Assembly: GCA_958450325.1 (NCBI GenBank)
Contig: OY288243.1
Coordinates: 22,970,844-23,034,843 of the forward strand
Origin: Agrostemma githago
Lineage: Eukaryota > Streptophyta > Magnoliopsida > Caryophyllales > Caryophyllaceae
Length of the DNA: 64,000 nucleotides
Direction of reading: 5' to 3'
How positions within the stretch are numbered: position 1 is the stretch's first letter; each line of letters opens with the position of its first letter. The notes under the pieces were generated by a model that was not told the origin of the DNA, made no database searches, and saw only the letters and a program-made list of their open reading frames with translations. The position numbers and the translations under genes were made by a program. This document shows, one piece after another, positions 46,540-59,059 of this stretch.

Positions 46540-46928
46540 GGGTCAGCTGGAGCGAAGGGGTCCGAATTTTTGACCTTGGGTTGGATATTTTTTGTAGATC
46601 TTGTATTTGGGTTGGACTCTTGGTATTTGTATGGCTATTTTGTGTCTCGGAAACGACTCTGACCGGGGTTTGACCCGATCGCTAAAAGTCGGTTTTATTT
46701 TCGGTGTCGGTTTTGACCCAAATTAGTCTTATTTGATTGGAAACGACCCACTGGGCCTGAATTTGAGGTCAGGTTTGTGAGATTTGTACTCTGTAAAAAG
46801 CCCAAGCCAGTAACTAACGGTTTCGAGCCCATATCCGAGCGCATAAAAGCACGTTTGCGTCCGATCATCATCGGGCATTTTTTTGGAAACTGCTATAGAC
46901 ACCTAGCAGCCAACTGTGGGTGTCTACA

Positions 46929-48296
46929 TATACGTATTAGCAAGTCAGTTTTAACGTGATAATATGGATATTAGTCGTTCTCCTAATATACCTTATCTGG
47001 TATTCTGCTTAAGATGCGTCGGCTCGGTATTAATAGAGATGCGTCAAACCGTGTAAGATGAGCACCAGGAATAATACGAAACCTGACCATCTTTTTGTTC
47101 AGTTTTAGCTTGTTTACGTTTTGATTCTTGTATTTGGTGATTTAGCATGCGATTATAAGTTCATAAAAGCGATAAATTATACGAAAGCAGTAAATGCGAA
47201 ATGTAAGTAAATCACATAGTGAGGAGTTGCACCCTCGGAGTATACGCTAAACAGGACACGATGCAAAGATAGTTGAGAACGAATCTCGGAACTACTCGGG
47301 TCTATTTAGGGTGTTTTAGTGTTTATGGTTGAAGTTGGGACGTTACGTGCTTTAGTACGTGTTATGGATCTAGTGTCCACGTTCGACATTATCATAGTGC
47401 ATAATAAAAGTACAGAAATTTAAAGTTTTATTTAGATGACAACCTAGTGATGGTTCAACTTCGAGGGCGGATCCTCCTAGCTTGCCTTGTGGTGATTTCG
47501 GCGGAGTTCCGTTACCACTTGCTGGTTCTGCGGCTAATCCGACAGAGTTCCGTTGCTAGACTCGGAGTTGCTAGTCGAACACAGACACCTCGGGGTCGAG
47601 AAGTGCTCGAAGATGAAGAGTAGCGTCTATTTGCTTATCGGGACTATGATCGAGTGGATCATTGACTTGGGTGTCGGAGTGCGAGCCGAATTTAGAAGAA
47701 ACTCGTAAAGAGTAAAAGGGAGAAGAGAAGAAGAATTATGTCAAATGAATGAGGTGAGGGGGGTATTTATAGTTGTTAGCGCAGTTCAAATCGCTCAGAT
47801 GGACGCCTGAGTCCAGGCGCACCAGAACTCAGGCGCCTGGGGTCTTGCGCACGAGATGTAGGACGCCCGGAGTGAGGCGCCTGAGATTTTGAAGATACGA
47901 TTTTGAAACTTTACAAAACCGAGAAGATGCGTATTATTCATATCTTTGGGGTTAAGTCTTCCCCCTTATCCTAGCGTACCGTTGCGCTAGGTGGGCTTCG
48001 GGTGTGCATCCCGAGGTTCGCTCGGCTCGACGTGCTGACTCGGGTTTGACTTTGTGTATTTCGGGACCGATTCGGAGTCCCGGTGTCAGAAATGACTCTA
48101 ATTACTGTCGACGCGACCGTAATGACATGATTAAGGCTGTCTTGATGTTAAATTAATCTTTCCGAGTAATTATTTGATTTGTTCTATAGAAAAACTATCT
48201 AAAACATCGCAATCTCGCGCCGCGTTGCAGTCCGAACGTCATCGGGTGTTTGTTGGGCACTCCTGCAGCCACCAGGTCCAAATCTGAGTGTCTACA
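46929..48296 (-). mobile_element. Fragment of another Tat-type LTR
   Basis: Ends GAGTGTCTACA at 48296. The last 60 bases (GTCCGAACGTCATCGGGTGT onward) align with the same place in the LTRs of A and B. Its left side is cut by element B, which appears to have inserted into it; the remainder should lie left of the window. Non-coding. Confidence 0.6.
47764..47882 (-). promoter_or_regulatory. LTR-fragment promoter: TATA plus AGGCGCCT dyads
   Basis: TATAAATA on the minus strand at 47764-47771. Upstream dyads: GGACGCCTGAGTCC (47801-47814, imperfect), CAGGCGCCTG (47830-47839) and AGGCGCCT (47875-47882). Same layout as in element B, different motif. Confidence 0.5.
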
Positions 48297-48957
48297 TACC
48301 CATGAGTTGCAATTCCTGCTTGATGTGGGAAGTTGCTCACCAACCCCTGGTGGTTGACTCACTTGTTTTTAGGGTGAAAAATAAGGAAGAGAAAATGAGT
48401 GTTTCAAAAAAGAAGGAGAAAGAGAGAGAAACAAATGGGTAAATGTGAACCACACATTTATGGCCCAAAATGGAAAGTGGGTTAAAGATCAAACTCATCC
48501 CAAAAAGGAATACATGTCAATGATAGGAACTCGGAGAGAGTATTACAAATTCCCAAGAAGTTGATGTGAGAAATAATTTCCTGGAAAATGCTACTTCCTC
48601 CAGGAAATAAGTTCTCGGATGAATCAAACGAGACCAAGTATTGGTTTCTCTTTTTCTTTTTTAGTTTCCTTTTTTCTCCTTTTTTTAAAAATATTTTTTT
48701 AAGTAAATTTTCTTTTTTGTTTTATGTTAAGAATTATTATATTTATGTGTATGAACTAACCCTAAATATTTAAAACCTAAATAATTAATCAAATAATAAT
48801 AATAATAATACAATAATAAAAGTAAACAATAATTAAGTATTCCGTAAATAAGTAATCGATATTACGTAATCGATAATTCTATTAGTATTCATAATCGAAT
48901 TTGTAAGCGTTGATTAATTATGTAAATTGATATGATGAGAAACCTGCTTGAATCTCT
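48297..48957. other. Unassigned AT-rich sequence
   Basis: No gene, terminal repeat or tandem array that I can support. It has a T-rich stretch (48640-48725) and a run of AAT units (48795-48812). Confidence 0.5.
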
Positions 48958-49166
48958 TCTCTTATATATTAAAGCCAAAGAAAATCCTTGCATCACAATG
49001 AACCACATCAGCAGCCACCTAAGCGTCCTATGTGGACTATTGCTGGCAGTTGATGTGGCAATTGAAATTAAAAAAAAAATTATGTTGTAACTCCTCCACT
49101 TAACTTCCCACTAGATGCATTTTATCCTCATTGATAGTGGGTCGTTTTCTATGCGGTTTTATCCTC
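48958..49166 (+). mobile_element. Possible Helitron 5' terminus
   Basis: TCTTCTCTTATATATTAAAG resembles the TC...TATATTAAA start of plant Helitrons, and the following ACATCAGCAGCCACCTAAGC is also typical, as I recall. No CTRR end with a hairpin was found, so extent and identity are open. Confidence 0.3.
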
Positions 49167-52100
49167 TTTTTTTTTTTTTTGAAAAAACCCAACAAAGGGC
49201 TTAAATAATAACATAAAAATCATCAGAGATAACGGCTTCCACATTCCCCAGACCAGAATGCTCCCAAACGCGTCTTCCTACAGAAAGTGACATAGCTCCC
49301 GCAGACTCATGGGCAGCACGGTTACAACATCGCGGTACAAAAGACCAGCTAATACTATCAAAGTTACAAGCAAAAACATGAATATCATCGAGAATAAGAA
49401 ATAAATCGCTGCGTCCCTTCCTCGTCGTACACAAATAATCAATGACAGTTTTGCAATCGCTTTCAACAATGACCCTTCGATACCTTCGTCTCCACGCTTC
49501 CTTGATGCCTTCGAGAATCACCTCTTCTTTCGCTGCATTAATGTCCATCGTCCCGGGCTTCCTGACGCTCATACCCCATACCATTCTACCATCATCCCCA
49601 TACACCACAATACCCATACCAATACCTCCACCCCGTAAACCTGCATCACAATTGATCTTCATCGACCCAGTAGGAGGAGCCTACCACATCTGCGCACTTC
49701 CTCCACCCCCCGACCCTCTCTGATCCCCCCTTCTCCTCATCCCTTCCTCCACCCCTTCACACTCCGCCATGATGTCAAGAGCCTGAGTCACCACATCCTC
49801 AATGCACACCCTCTTCCCCCCAAACAACCATTTATTATGAGCCTCCCACATAGCCAAACAAACCACCATAACCCTCCCTCGCTCTCCATCCACCATCTCC
49901 CTCCACACATCCTCCACCCACTCCCTCACCCGTTCATGCCCATTTTCCTTCTTGGCATCCACCCCCAACCCATCCCACAGCCCAAACCCCCACCCACACC
50001 TCTTTACAAGGTGAAGACAAGTCTCCACCTCGCAGCAGCAAATCGGACACGTACCATCGAAGTTAGGGATACGAGAAGCAATGTTACCTTTCTTCGGGAG
50101 CGCATCAGAACAAAGCTGCCAGATGAAAATCTTAGCGCGGGGAAGCACTCTAGCTTGCCAAATCCGCTTCCATAACCATCTCTCCCGGACAAAATCAGAC
50201 GACCTCTGAGCACCATCACTATATGACGTGAGAAGCCGATAAGCCGACTTCACCGTATAAACACCATCCTTCTCCATATCTCAGCACCACAAATCCTCCA
50301 CCCGACGAGCACTCAACCGCATATTCAAGATAATCTCGTGCTCAAACGGGAAAAAACTAGCCCGAACCAAGGAAGCATCCCACGACCCATCACCTCACCT
50401 CAAGTATGCCACCATCCACCCCTCTTTACCCGCAATACAAGGAGATAAAACCCGTCTTGAACCCTCCCCAGGCAACCAAGCATCATGCCACACCCTCGTT
50501 CCGAGCCCATTCCCAATCCGCCTCCTCCCCCTGCAGGATCACAGTCCGTACCTCCCAGATCCCCTTCCAAGTGTAGCTCGGATTATTACCCAACTCCGCT
50601 TTCAAAAAGGACCCGTTCTTATAATACTTAGCCCGTAGCAACCTGGCGAGAAGGCTACTCGTGTCCGTGGTAAGCCTCCACGCCTGCTTACCCAGCAGCT
50701 CCATATTAAATCTTCAAAAATCACGGAATCCCAGACCCCCATGAGTCTTGGGAGCACAAAGTTTCTCCCAAGCCAGCCACGACATCTTCCTCTTCCCATC
50801 TTCCGACCCCCACCAGAAACGAGAAATCATGGAGCGAAGTTCCTCACAAAAACTCAAAGGCAGTTTAAAGACACTCATAACATAAGTAGAGATAGATTGG
50901 GTCACAGCCTTTATCATAGTCTCTCCACCCGCTTTCGACAAAAGCATCCTCTTCTAACCATTAAGTTTCTTAGTAAGTTTATCTCGAAGCACCCTCGTCA
51001 GCTCAAGTTTCGATTGACCAACAACAGTGGGTAAACCGAGATACTTACCTGGATTCACCACAGTTCGCACCCCTAAAATACCTGCCACCTCCTCGCATCT
51101 CGATCCAGTCGTACACCGGCTAAAAGAAGCTGTAGTCTTATCAAAATTAACAAGCTGACATGACACAACCTCATAAGCTCGCAGAATCTCCTTCAAAACT
51201 CGAGCCTCCGCCACCCTCGCACGACAAAACACCAAGCTATCATCTGCAAAAAATAAGTGAGCGATAACCGGCGATTCATGCGCAATCCGAATCCCATGAA
51301 TCGCCTTTGACTCAACTTCGCTCCTGATTTGACTCGAGAACACCTCAGCACAGAGAATAAAAAGATAAGAAGAAAGAGGGTCACCTTGCTGCAATCCCCT
51401 CCCAGGATGGATTTCATGCCTCGGTTGGCCATTCAGTAGAATCTCGAACGTGACGGTGGTGACACAATGCATAACTCGATCCACCCACCTCCATCAAACC
51501 CCATGCACTGCAAGATACGAGCCAAGAAACCTCATTCCACCTTGTCATAAGCCTTAGCCATGTCCAGTTTCACCGCCATATACCCCTCCCCCGCCCTCAT
51601 ATTCTTCATGTGATGGAATGCCGAAAACGCCACCAGGATATTATCCGAAATCTGCCTCCCCGGTGTGAACGCACTCTGGTTCTCGGACACAATGTCGCCT
51701 AAAAATGATTTCAAACGGTTCGCAAGAACCTTCGAAACCAACTTATAAACCACATTACGTAGACTAATAGGCCTGAACTCTCCCATCGAACTCGGATTCT
51801 TAACTTTCGGAATAAGAACAATGAACGTCTTATTACTTCCCCGCGGCAAGGAGCCACCTCGAAGAACATCAAGAGTCATACAAGTCACACCCGGACCAAC
51901 AACATGCCAATACGTCTGAAAGAATAACGCATTCATGCCATCGGGACTAGGAGCCTTAGTCGGTTGCATTTGTTCGAAAGTTCTCCACACCTTGCTCTCC
52001 GTATAATCCCATCTAAGAGTCGCATTCATCTCCTCCGTCACCCTCCCCTCCACTCCCTTTAGCATCCCATCAAAGTCACGTGGATTGCACGACTCAAAGA

Positions 52101-52468
52101 GATTAAGGAAGTACTCCGAGCCACCCTCTCCACCCGTCCCCTCTCCTCCCACACCACACCCTCCGAATCAACAAGCCTCCTGATTTGATTGTTCTGCCTT
52201 CTAATAGAAGCTTTTTTGTGAAAAAACTTCGTATTTCTATCCCCCTCCCTCAACCAATTCTCCCTCGACCTCTATTTCCAGAACATCTCCTCACTCTTCA
52301 TCAGATTGGTCATCTACCTCACCACTCGTTTCCTCTCCTCCACCTTCCCCACCGACCGCTCCTTCCTCTCCAATCTCTCTAACACTCTCCTCTTCTTTCC
52401 GATATCCCGTAGAACCTTACCTATGCTCACCCCCCGTCCAAGCAAGAAGCTCTTCCCCGCACACCCTA
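49167..52468 (-). mobile_element. LINE (L1 type), 5' truncated and degenerate
   Basis: A T-run at 49167-49180 is its poly(A) tail on the minus strand. Upstream on minus come RNase H (49662-49201; NCDAGLRGGG, AAKEEV, VESDCKT), a zf-RVT domain (50277-49681; CPICCCEVETCLHL), and RT in several frames (52152-50954; PSPDGMNALFFQ, KLDMAKAYDKVE, GDPLSSYLF, FFADDSLVF), then 50947-50483. The endonuclease is absent. It ends against a CACTA-like terminus at 52469. No TSD found. Confidence 0.8.
49201..52253 (-). pseudogene. LINE ORF2 remnant: RT, zf-RVT, RNase H
   Basis: Reverse transcriptase for target-primed insertion. Frames: 52253-52059 (WLREGDRNTKFFHKKAS region), 52152-51532 (RT palm start), 51484-50954 (FADD at about 51240), 50947-50714 and 50704-50483 (thumb region), 50277-49681 (zf-RVT) and 49662-49201 (RNase H with D, E, D). 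At least five breaks separate them. The RNase H at the C-terminus places it in the plant L1 group that carries this domain. Confidence 0.8.
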
Positions 52469-53449
52469 CACTACAAGAGATTAATGGTTAGACGACATTT
52501 ATTTAATAGCATAAGTAAAAATGCCACCCAAAATTACCTTAAATTGACAATTAAACTTGCAAATAAGCTAAGTGCCACCTAAAGTGCAAATTAATTAACT
52601 TACCAACTCTAATAAACTAAAATACTACGAGTACTCCGTATCTTCACTTACCCGCTCAACTCACTCGCTCAAAAAATTCACTCACCCGCTCAAAAATTCA
52701 CTCACCCACCTCTACGTATCCTTCATCATTTGCTAAAACCTTATTTCCCAAAACCTAATTTCACAAACACTCACCTATCGTCATTCCACCCTGAGGCAAT
52801 CCATCGGGTAGCAGGTTCTTCTTCTTCGTCTTAATTTAGAAATTACTTTCCCTTATTGTTTGCTATTATCGTCTGATTGTAATTAGAAATTTACAAATCA
52901 ATTACAAATGTTAATCGTCTGATTGAAAATCTAAGTTAATTTATTGTTATTTGTTGGTGTGACTGATTATCTATTGCCGGAATTTTTTTGCCCAATATTT
53001 CAGTTTTTGATTTTAAAATTGTCCCGTGTTAGTTTATTTGTGCAATTCGATGGCCAAAATTTCAATTTTTGGTTTTGAAATTGTCGTGTGTTACTATCTA
53101 ATTTGTGTTCTTAATTTGTGTTATTTAATTTGCTCTTATTTGTTTGCCGTTTGTACGCTATCTATTTTGTGTTCTTAATAAATTAATGTTTGTGCTCTTA
53201 ACTTTCATGTAGTTTTGTTTGCTGGTTCAATGTTAATAGCTAGTGATCTTAATAAAAAAAGTTGTATTAGTGTTCTGTTCAATGTGATTTTCATGTTGGT
53301 ACAAAATAGATAAATTTGACCTATTTTGGAGCACTTGGGACAGCGATTTCAACACTAGTCCGTATTGAGTCTCTTAAGATGGGTATATCCGTCTTAACAT
53401 TAAAATGGATCAAATAACACCCCATTTGGCTAGATAACACAATTGTTTT
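52469..53449. mobile_element. CACTA-like terminus and non-coding sequence (possible element with right end at 60061)
   Basis: CACTACAAGAG at 52469 looks like a CACTA terminus. The sequence from here to the LINE at 53450, resumed at 59921, could be one non-autonomous element ending TTTTTGTAGTG at 60061. The 3 bp flanks do not match (CTA against AGT), and the subterminal sequences differ, so this is weak. The stretch contains CTCACCCGCTCAA-type short repeats (about 52650-52710). Confidence 0.35.
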
Positions 53450-53464
53450 TTTACTGAGGCTGAG

Positions 53465-55848
53465 ACCGTGGAGTTTAAGAGATGTATTAATGAATGTGGG
53501 ATATATGATCTTCCAGCCATGGGGGCATTCTTCACGTGGAATAACAAACTTGAAACGGGAGATAGAAGATTTAGCCAAATTGACAGAGCCATGGGAAATG
53601 ATGATTGGGTACTGCAAATGCCTGATTGTAAGATACATTTCCACCCAGAAGGGATGTTTGATCATTGCCCATGTACCATTGATATGTGGCAACAAGATGA
53701 GAGGAGGAGAGGATGCTTCAAATACTATAATATGTGGGGAAGAGATGCACATTTTAAGACTGTTATTCAACAGGTATGGAGAAAGGAAGTAAGGGGTACG
53801 ATGCAGTTTCAGCTGGCAAAAAAACTGAAAATGTTAAAAAGGCCACTGAAGGAGCTTAATCGGTTTGGTTATGCAAATATTGAGGCTGCTGCTCAGTTTG
53901 CTAAGGATACAGTACTGCGGATTCAGGTGGAAATGCATAATAATCCACATGTCCTGAATATTCAGAGTATGGAGAAGCAAGCTATTAAGCAATACCAAGA
54001 ATTGGATAAAGCAAGGCTTAGTTTCCTGAAGCAACGAGCCAAAGCTAGCTGGATTACAGATGGGGATGATAATACCGATATTTTCACTCATTGATTAAAG
54101 CTAGGAGAAAGAGGAATTACGTGTTCTATCTCAAAGATGAAAATGGAAGAGAGTCTCATAATCCTTCTAGCATTCAGGATGCATTCCTGAGGTACTACGA
54201 GCGGTTATTAGGATCTGCCCAAAGGGTAAAGAAAATTAATCTTCAGGTGGTGCGGAGAGGCAAGGTGATCAGTGAGCAAGAAGGAAGAGAGATGTGTCGT
54301 GAAATAACTGATTGTGAGATTAAACAAGCCTTGTTCTCTATCCCGGAGAATAAATCTCCGGGACCCGACGGGTTTACGAGTGGATTCTTTAAAGACGGGT
54401 TTGAGGTGGTAGGCGAGTTAGTATTAAAAGCTGTACATGAGTTCTTCTCGACTGGGAAACTGTTGAAGCAGTTGAATGTAACTACAATTACTTTGATTCC
54501 CAAGAAAGACAGGCCAGAGAGTGTGATAGATTTTCGACCAATTGCCTGCTGTAATGTTATCTACAAATGCATTACTAAGGTGATTTGTGCGAGACTCATG
54601 GAGGTGTTACCAAAGATTGTGAGCCTTAATCAGAGTGCATTTATACAAGGTCGGGATATTGTGGATAATATTTTAATATGTCAGGATCTTGTGAGACTTT
54701 ATAACCATAAAAGTTGCACGCCCCGATGTATTATGAAGGTGGACTTGAAGAAGGCATATGACTCAATTGAGAGGCAATTTATTCATCAAATGTTAGTGGC
54801 GTTGAATGTTCCGAGGCAAATGGTGGGTTGGATCATGGAGTGTATTTCTACACCATCCTTCTCGCTTACACTGAGTGGGTCCATGTTCGGGTTTTTTAGG
54901 GGTAAAAGGGGAATCCGACAAGGGGATCCAATGTCACCGGTGCTATTCACACTTTGTATGGAATATTTTACGTGATTAATGGAGGTCATGGTGCTAAAGA
55001 GGGAGTTCAAGTATCATTCTTTGTGCAAGAGAGTGAAATTGACACACCTATGTTTTGCTGATGATTTGATGGTATTTAGCTATGGTAATTTGGAGTCGAC
55101 TAAGATTTTGAGTAAAACTTTCGAGTTATTTTCTAGGTGCTCTGGTCTTACAGTTAATAAGAATAAATCGGAGATTTTTATGAATGAGATAGGCGTGGAG
55201 GAGGAGGCTAGGATACTGCAGTCTTGTGGTTTTCAGAGAGGGGCACTCCCCTTCAAATATTTAGGGGTGCCTATCTCTTATAAGAGATTACAGGTACATG
55301 AATGTCAAGTGTTGATTGATAAGATTACCCACAGAATGCAAGGATGGGGAGTAAGGCAGTTAAGTTATTCGGGAAGACTTATATTGGTGAAATCGGTTCT
55401 TAGCCAACTTCATCAATATTGGTGTCGGATTTTTTTGCTCCCTAATTCAGTCATCAAGAGAATAAAGCGGATTTGTCGGGAATTCTTATGGAGAGGAGTG
55501 GCAGGAGGAAGCAAAAGTCTGTTGCTGTAAGCCTATTAAAGAAGGCAGGTTGGGTATCAAAGCTGGAGAAGAATGGAACAAGGCAATTATAGGTAAGTAT
55601 GTGTGGTGGATTTATACTAAAGCTGATCATCTATGGATTAAGTGGGTAAATGCAATATATCTAAAAGGAGCTAACTGGACTACATATCAACCAACATTAG
55701 CCTCAAGTTGGACATGGAGGAAGATATGTAGTGTAAAAAATTATATGACGACAGGATACCACAATGATGGTTGGGTGACAGATATGAATGGCTATTCAGT
55801 TGGTAGTGGGTATAGATGGTTGCGTGAAGGAGGTGAAAAGAAAACTTG
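53465..55848 (+). pseudogene. LINE ORF2 remnant, part 1: endonuclease end and RT
   Basis: 53468-54092 carries the endonuclease C-terminus (AFFTWNNKLETGDRRFSQID, FDHCP), then a stop at 54092 after DIFTH. 54091-54975 is RT (KSPGPDGFTSGFF, DFRPIACCNVIYKCI, KVDLKKAYDSIE, RQGDPMSPVLF) with a stop at 54973-54975. 54979-55530 has the catalytic CFADDLMVF and LPFKYLGVPIS, followed by a frame change near 55510-55550. The next piece, GIKAGEEWNKAIIGKYVWWI, runs to 55848, where the CACTA element interrupts it. Confidence 0.85.
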
Positions 55849-55889
55849 CACTAGTACAAAAAACACATTTGGCTAATGAAAATGGTTAC

Positions 55890-56100
55890 GGTTGCATTTA
55901 ATAACCGTAACCACAAGATTCATTAGGAATAGAATTTATAATTGGCTACGGTTGTATAAAAAAAACCGTAGCCAAATATAAATTGCTTCGGTTAAGTTTA
56001 TAAACCTTAGCCAAAAGTGGTTCTATATGACAAAGGTTGTAATTTGGAACCGTAACAAATATTTAATGCTTCGGTTTAGTTTTCTAACCGTAACCATTTA
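55890..56100. repeat. Left subterminal hairpin repeats of the CACTA element
   Basis: Successive units GGTTACGGTT...AACCGTAACC (about 55892-55921), GGCTACGGTT...AACCGTAGCC (about 55941-55975), then GCTTCGGTT...AACCTTAGCC and two less perfect ones. Arms of each unit tend to match each other better than they match other units. Probably transposase-binding sites. Confidence 0.75.
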
Positions 56101-56839
56101 TATTAACCTAAATGAAAACCAATAGTAATATTCAATCCCTTGCCTATTAATCCCTAAATATATACCCACTATACTTAGCTAATTACGACGCTCCTTCCGC
56201 CTACATTGAATTCATACTTTCCTAGAACTTAGACCTAGCGACACTTCTTCCTCAAACTTCCTTCATTGAATCCATGCTTTCTCAGAACTCGAACCTAACC
56301 CAATCCATCCTCGCTTTGCTACTTATTATTATCATCCCTAATGTCCCAATTCCCAATTCACGCGGCCCTTTTAATTCCTTTATCCAATTCCTACTAATAC
56401 AACGGGCGAATTGCTAATTAATTCCCAATTGGTCATACAGGCACGATACGATGGTCAATACATTCCGTTTAACCAATTCATCCCTAAACTCGCTTCAATT
56501 AGTAAGTGGATACGGTTTTCAATCGTTCCGCGCTTTTGAGTCTATGTTTCGTCCCTTATTGTTTCATCCCTTGTTGGTTCATTGTTTGTTACGTTGCTTC
56601 AATTAGTAAGTGAATTCAATTCTTGTTGCTATCCCTTGTTGTTGTGTATTCATTGTTCCTTTTTTGCTTCATTACTTTTTCCGCTGCGTTATAGAAATAT
56701 TTTTCTACTAGTATGTGATTTTACATCTAGATGATTTGTTTGTCTAACCAAGGTTTCCGAAGACTTGGTCAGATGTGGCTATATCGTTCTTGTTACCATG
56801 GCTTATTAGTATCACAATCGAGGACATTGTATCTTTATT

Positions 56840-57049
56840 TCAATATAATTCAGACCACGTTTTACATCGAAAGCAAGTTGCGTTGATAGGAGTTGAAAGC
56901 GGTAGGCTAGAGGGGATTAAAATATGATCAGTTTTTAATTTAGGATTGACTACATGTTGCCCGTCTTCCACTGATTCAAGGTTGCATTTCGGGCAATAGT
57001 TTGCATTTTGTTTCATGGTGAGTTCCATTTTTACCAGTTCTGGTTGCAT
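56840..57049 (-). other. Unrecognised 69-codon open frame in the CACTA element
   Basis: Product with two Cys pairs, CPKC and CFRC, 41 residues apart, which could bind zinc. I do not recognise it. It may be part of the same captured gene as the next feature or chance. Confidence 0.25.
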
Positions 57050-57100
57050 TTCCTATGAATCAAATGTTGTCTGACAATAGATAGGCATGCTGTGGTGGGT

Positions 57101-57325
57101 TTATCTTGCAAATCTTATGATCCACTTTTTTGGATTAATATGGAGCTTGGTTCGAATGCCCTTGTTGCCATGAATGTCAAAACTTTCATCACTTTTTCCA
57201 CCAAATGACGGTTCAAGCTGATCCATGTTGAAGAGTTCCTCCAAGATCTTTGTACTGTTGGGGTTATCAGCATACACAAACTTGACTTTGTTTCTCGTCT
57301 TTGGCTCCAGAAAAGGTTTAACCAC
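57101..57325 (-). pseudogene. Captured fragment of a SEC14/CRAL-TRIO phospholipid-transfer gene
   Basis: Read on the minus strand, an acceptor TTTCAG ends at 57326 and the exon starts VVKPFLEPKTRNKVKFVYAD, followed by ILEELFNMDQLEPSFGGKSD. This matches, from memory of the family, the C-terminal end of plant SEC14-like lipid-binding proteins (PFL, KI-F, LP--GG pattern). After SFDIHG the sequence no longer resembles the family. The exon keeps its intron acceptor, so it was captured as genomic DNA, not as cDNA. Confidence 0.6.
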
Positions 57326-57329
57326 CTGA

Positions 57330-59050
57330 AACAGTGACAGCTATTAGCATCCTCTAAGTCTAGCAGGATAAAATGCTGGCGAATGCTAGGTTAAAAAAAA
57401 CAGACAGACAGTGCATCTATCATTATTCATTAGGCTATAAAAAACTGAATCTGTGACATAAGCCCTTGAAATCAGTTTGCTGAAACCGATGAACCGAGTC
57501 AAATGTTATAAGGGCTATTTTCTTGACTTTGATGTTTAATTATGTTGTATGTGTATTGCATATTACAATCAAACTATGACACCACTCTTTTGATAATTTT
57601 CGATTAATTTCGTGATAGTTTTTTTTTACTAATTTCTCTATTTTTTCAAGTTCCTATATGAATATACGATATCTATTATTTCACTTTCAAATACTGTATG
57701 AGCAACTTTAAACTTTCCTTATTGTAGTACTCCCATATACAAAGAGAATGATCGCACTTGGATATTTGAGGCTGTACTCGACCCAAAAGGAGACAACATA
57801 TCTAGCTTGCTATTATCCTAAGCTGGGTTGTTATAGTCTCGTGTTATTGTTGCTCTAGCAGGCTACACTTGGATCGACTGTTTGAGGTTTAAATGAATGA
57901 AAGAATTGGAGTCCATCAACGCCACTAGTTTAAATCAGGCCTTTTGATTCTATAGTCTTGCTGTGAATTAAGGTCGTTCGATACCAGTGGCGAATGAAAT
58001 TTGTGAGACAGGCCAATGCAAATTCCTTCCGTTTTTGTGAGTACCTCAAGTAAGACCTGAATTATGGGAAATTTATAGCAGCATCATGCAACAGATTCAG
58101 AACTCGTTGGCTCCGTGTTTTATTTGCTGTAAATTGCTAGACCTGATCTACGTGTTTGTCCGATTATTAGTATATGCTCCCCTCTTTCAGTCGATTGAGG
58201 ACATCAATACACTTGAAGTAATCAATCAATTCACCTCTTCCTTGCTTCCCTTCAACAATAATTTAATATTTGGTAAGTTTACCGGATCTCGCGTGTATAT
58301 ATATATATAAGCGGTCTGAATGTTCGGTATGATTTTCCTACCATACAGGTTATTCTTTTGATGATGCTTTTATTTCTCCTAAGCTTGTTTTACTGGTTTC
58401 AGTTTGTGTTATAAATTCTAATGTTTGATCATGTCTCCTTTCAGTTGGTGTAATAAATTCGAATGTTTGTTGTACTTTCACCAATAATTTTACCTTAAAA
58501 TTCTTTGCAGGGTGTAGGCTTAGTTGAGATATTTCAACCAGCTTGAATTTTTGTCACAGGTCAAATGGTTGCAGAATTATGATTTACCAACCTTCCCCAT
58601 GTAACTTCTACATTTGCAACTCTAATCTTCCAACTAACTTCTGATAACATTTGTAGTAATTTTTTAATTTGTTATCTAATCTCATTGCTGAAATTTTGAG
58701 CACTTTCGTGACAATATTGACTATTGATTAGCTTGTGGTTATATGAAGCTTTTGGATGGTTGAAGTGTGAAAGAGAGGAAGATGCAAATCATCATGAAGT
58801 GCTAAAATTAGCCCGGATTAACGGTTGAAAGGGATCATTCTTTCCAAGATTGATTTTTTTTGGAATTTTTTAAAAATTATTACTATGGTTGATCGACTGT
58901 ACTTGAATTGTTCTAGGGAATTTTTATGTTTTTGGTTGTTGGTTTTCAAAATCTTGCTACTTTTAGTGTTGTTTTGGATAATGCACAAACTTTAACTTTT
59001 TGGTAGTTACTAAAATTAGTTTCATGTGAAATTATAGATTTTTTTTTGAT
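57330..59050. other. Non-coding interior of the CACTA element
   Basis: AT-rich sequence with short TA repeats (58299-58309) and no convincing reading frame. It may include introns of captured genes; none can be assigned. Confidence 0.5.
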
Positions 59051-59059
59051 TTTTCAAGT

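Larger units (their letters stand above)
24550..46928 (-). mobile_element. Degenerate Ogre/Tat-like Gypsy element B
   Basis: From right to left: 5' LTR 44287-46928, primer site, leader, gag, protease (split by the Copia at 31320-41499), RT, two RNase H domains, integrase, a conserved block, and an antisense plant-mobile-domain-type gene. Without the Copia insertion about 12.2 kb are present. No 3' LTR is seen; the left end stops at 24550, where another LTR seems to begin, so the missing end probably lies left of the window. Many stops and frameshifts mark it as much older than the Copia. The expected TSD beside its right end is TATAC (46929-46933). Confidence 0.85.
44287..46928 (-). repeat. 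5' LTR of element B (2642 bp)
   Basis: TGTAGACATG ... GTGTCTACA on the plus strand. It shares both ends and several internal blocks with the LTR of element A but is about 400 bp longer, partly because of ACTCGAYCGAGT arrays. Minus-strand TATA box at 46401-46408. Confidence 0.85.
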
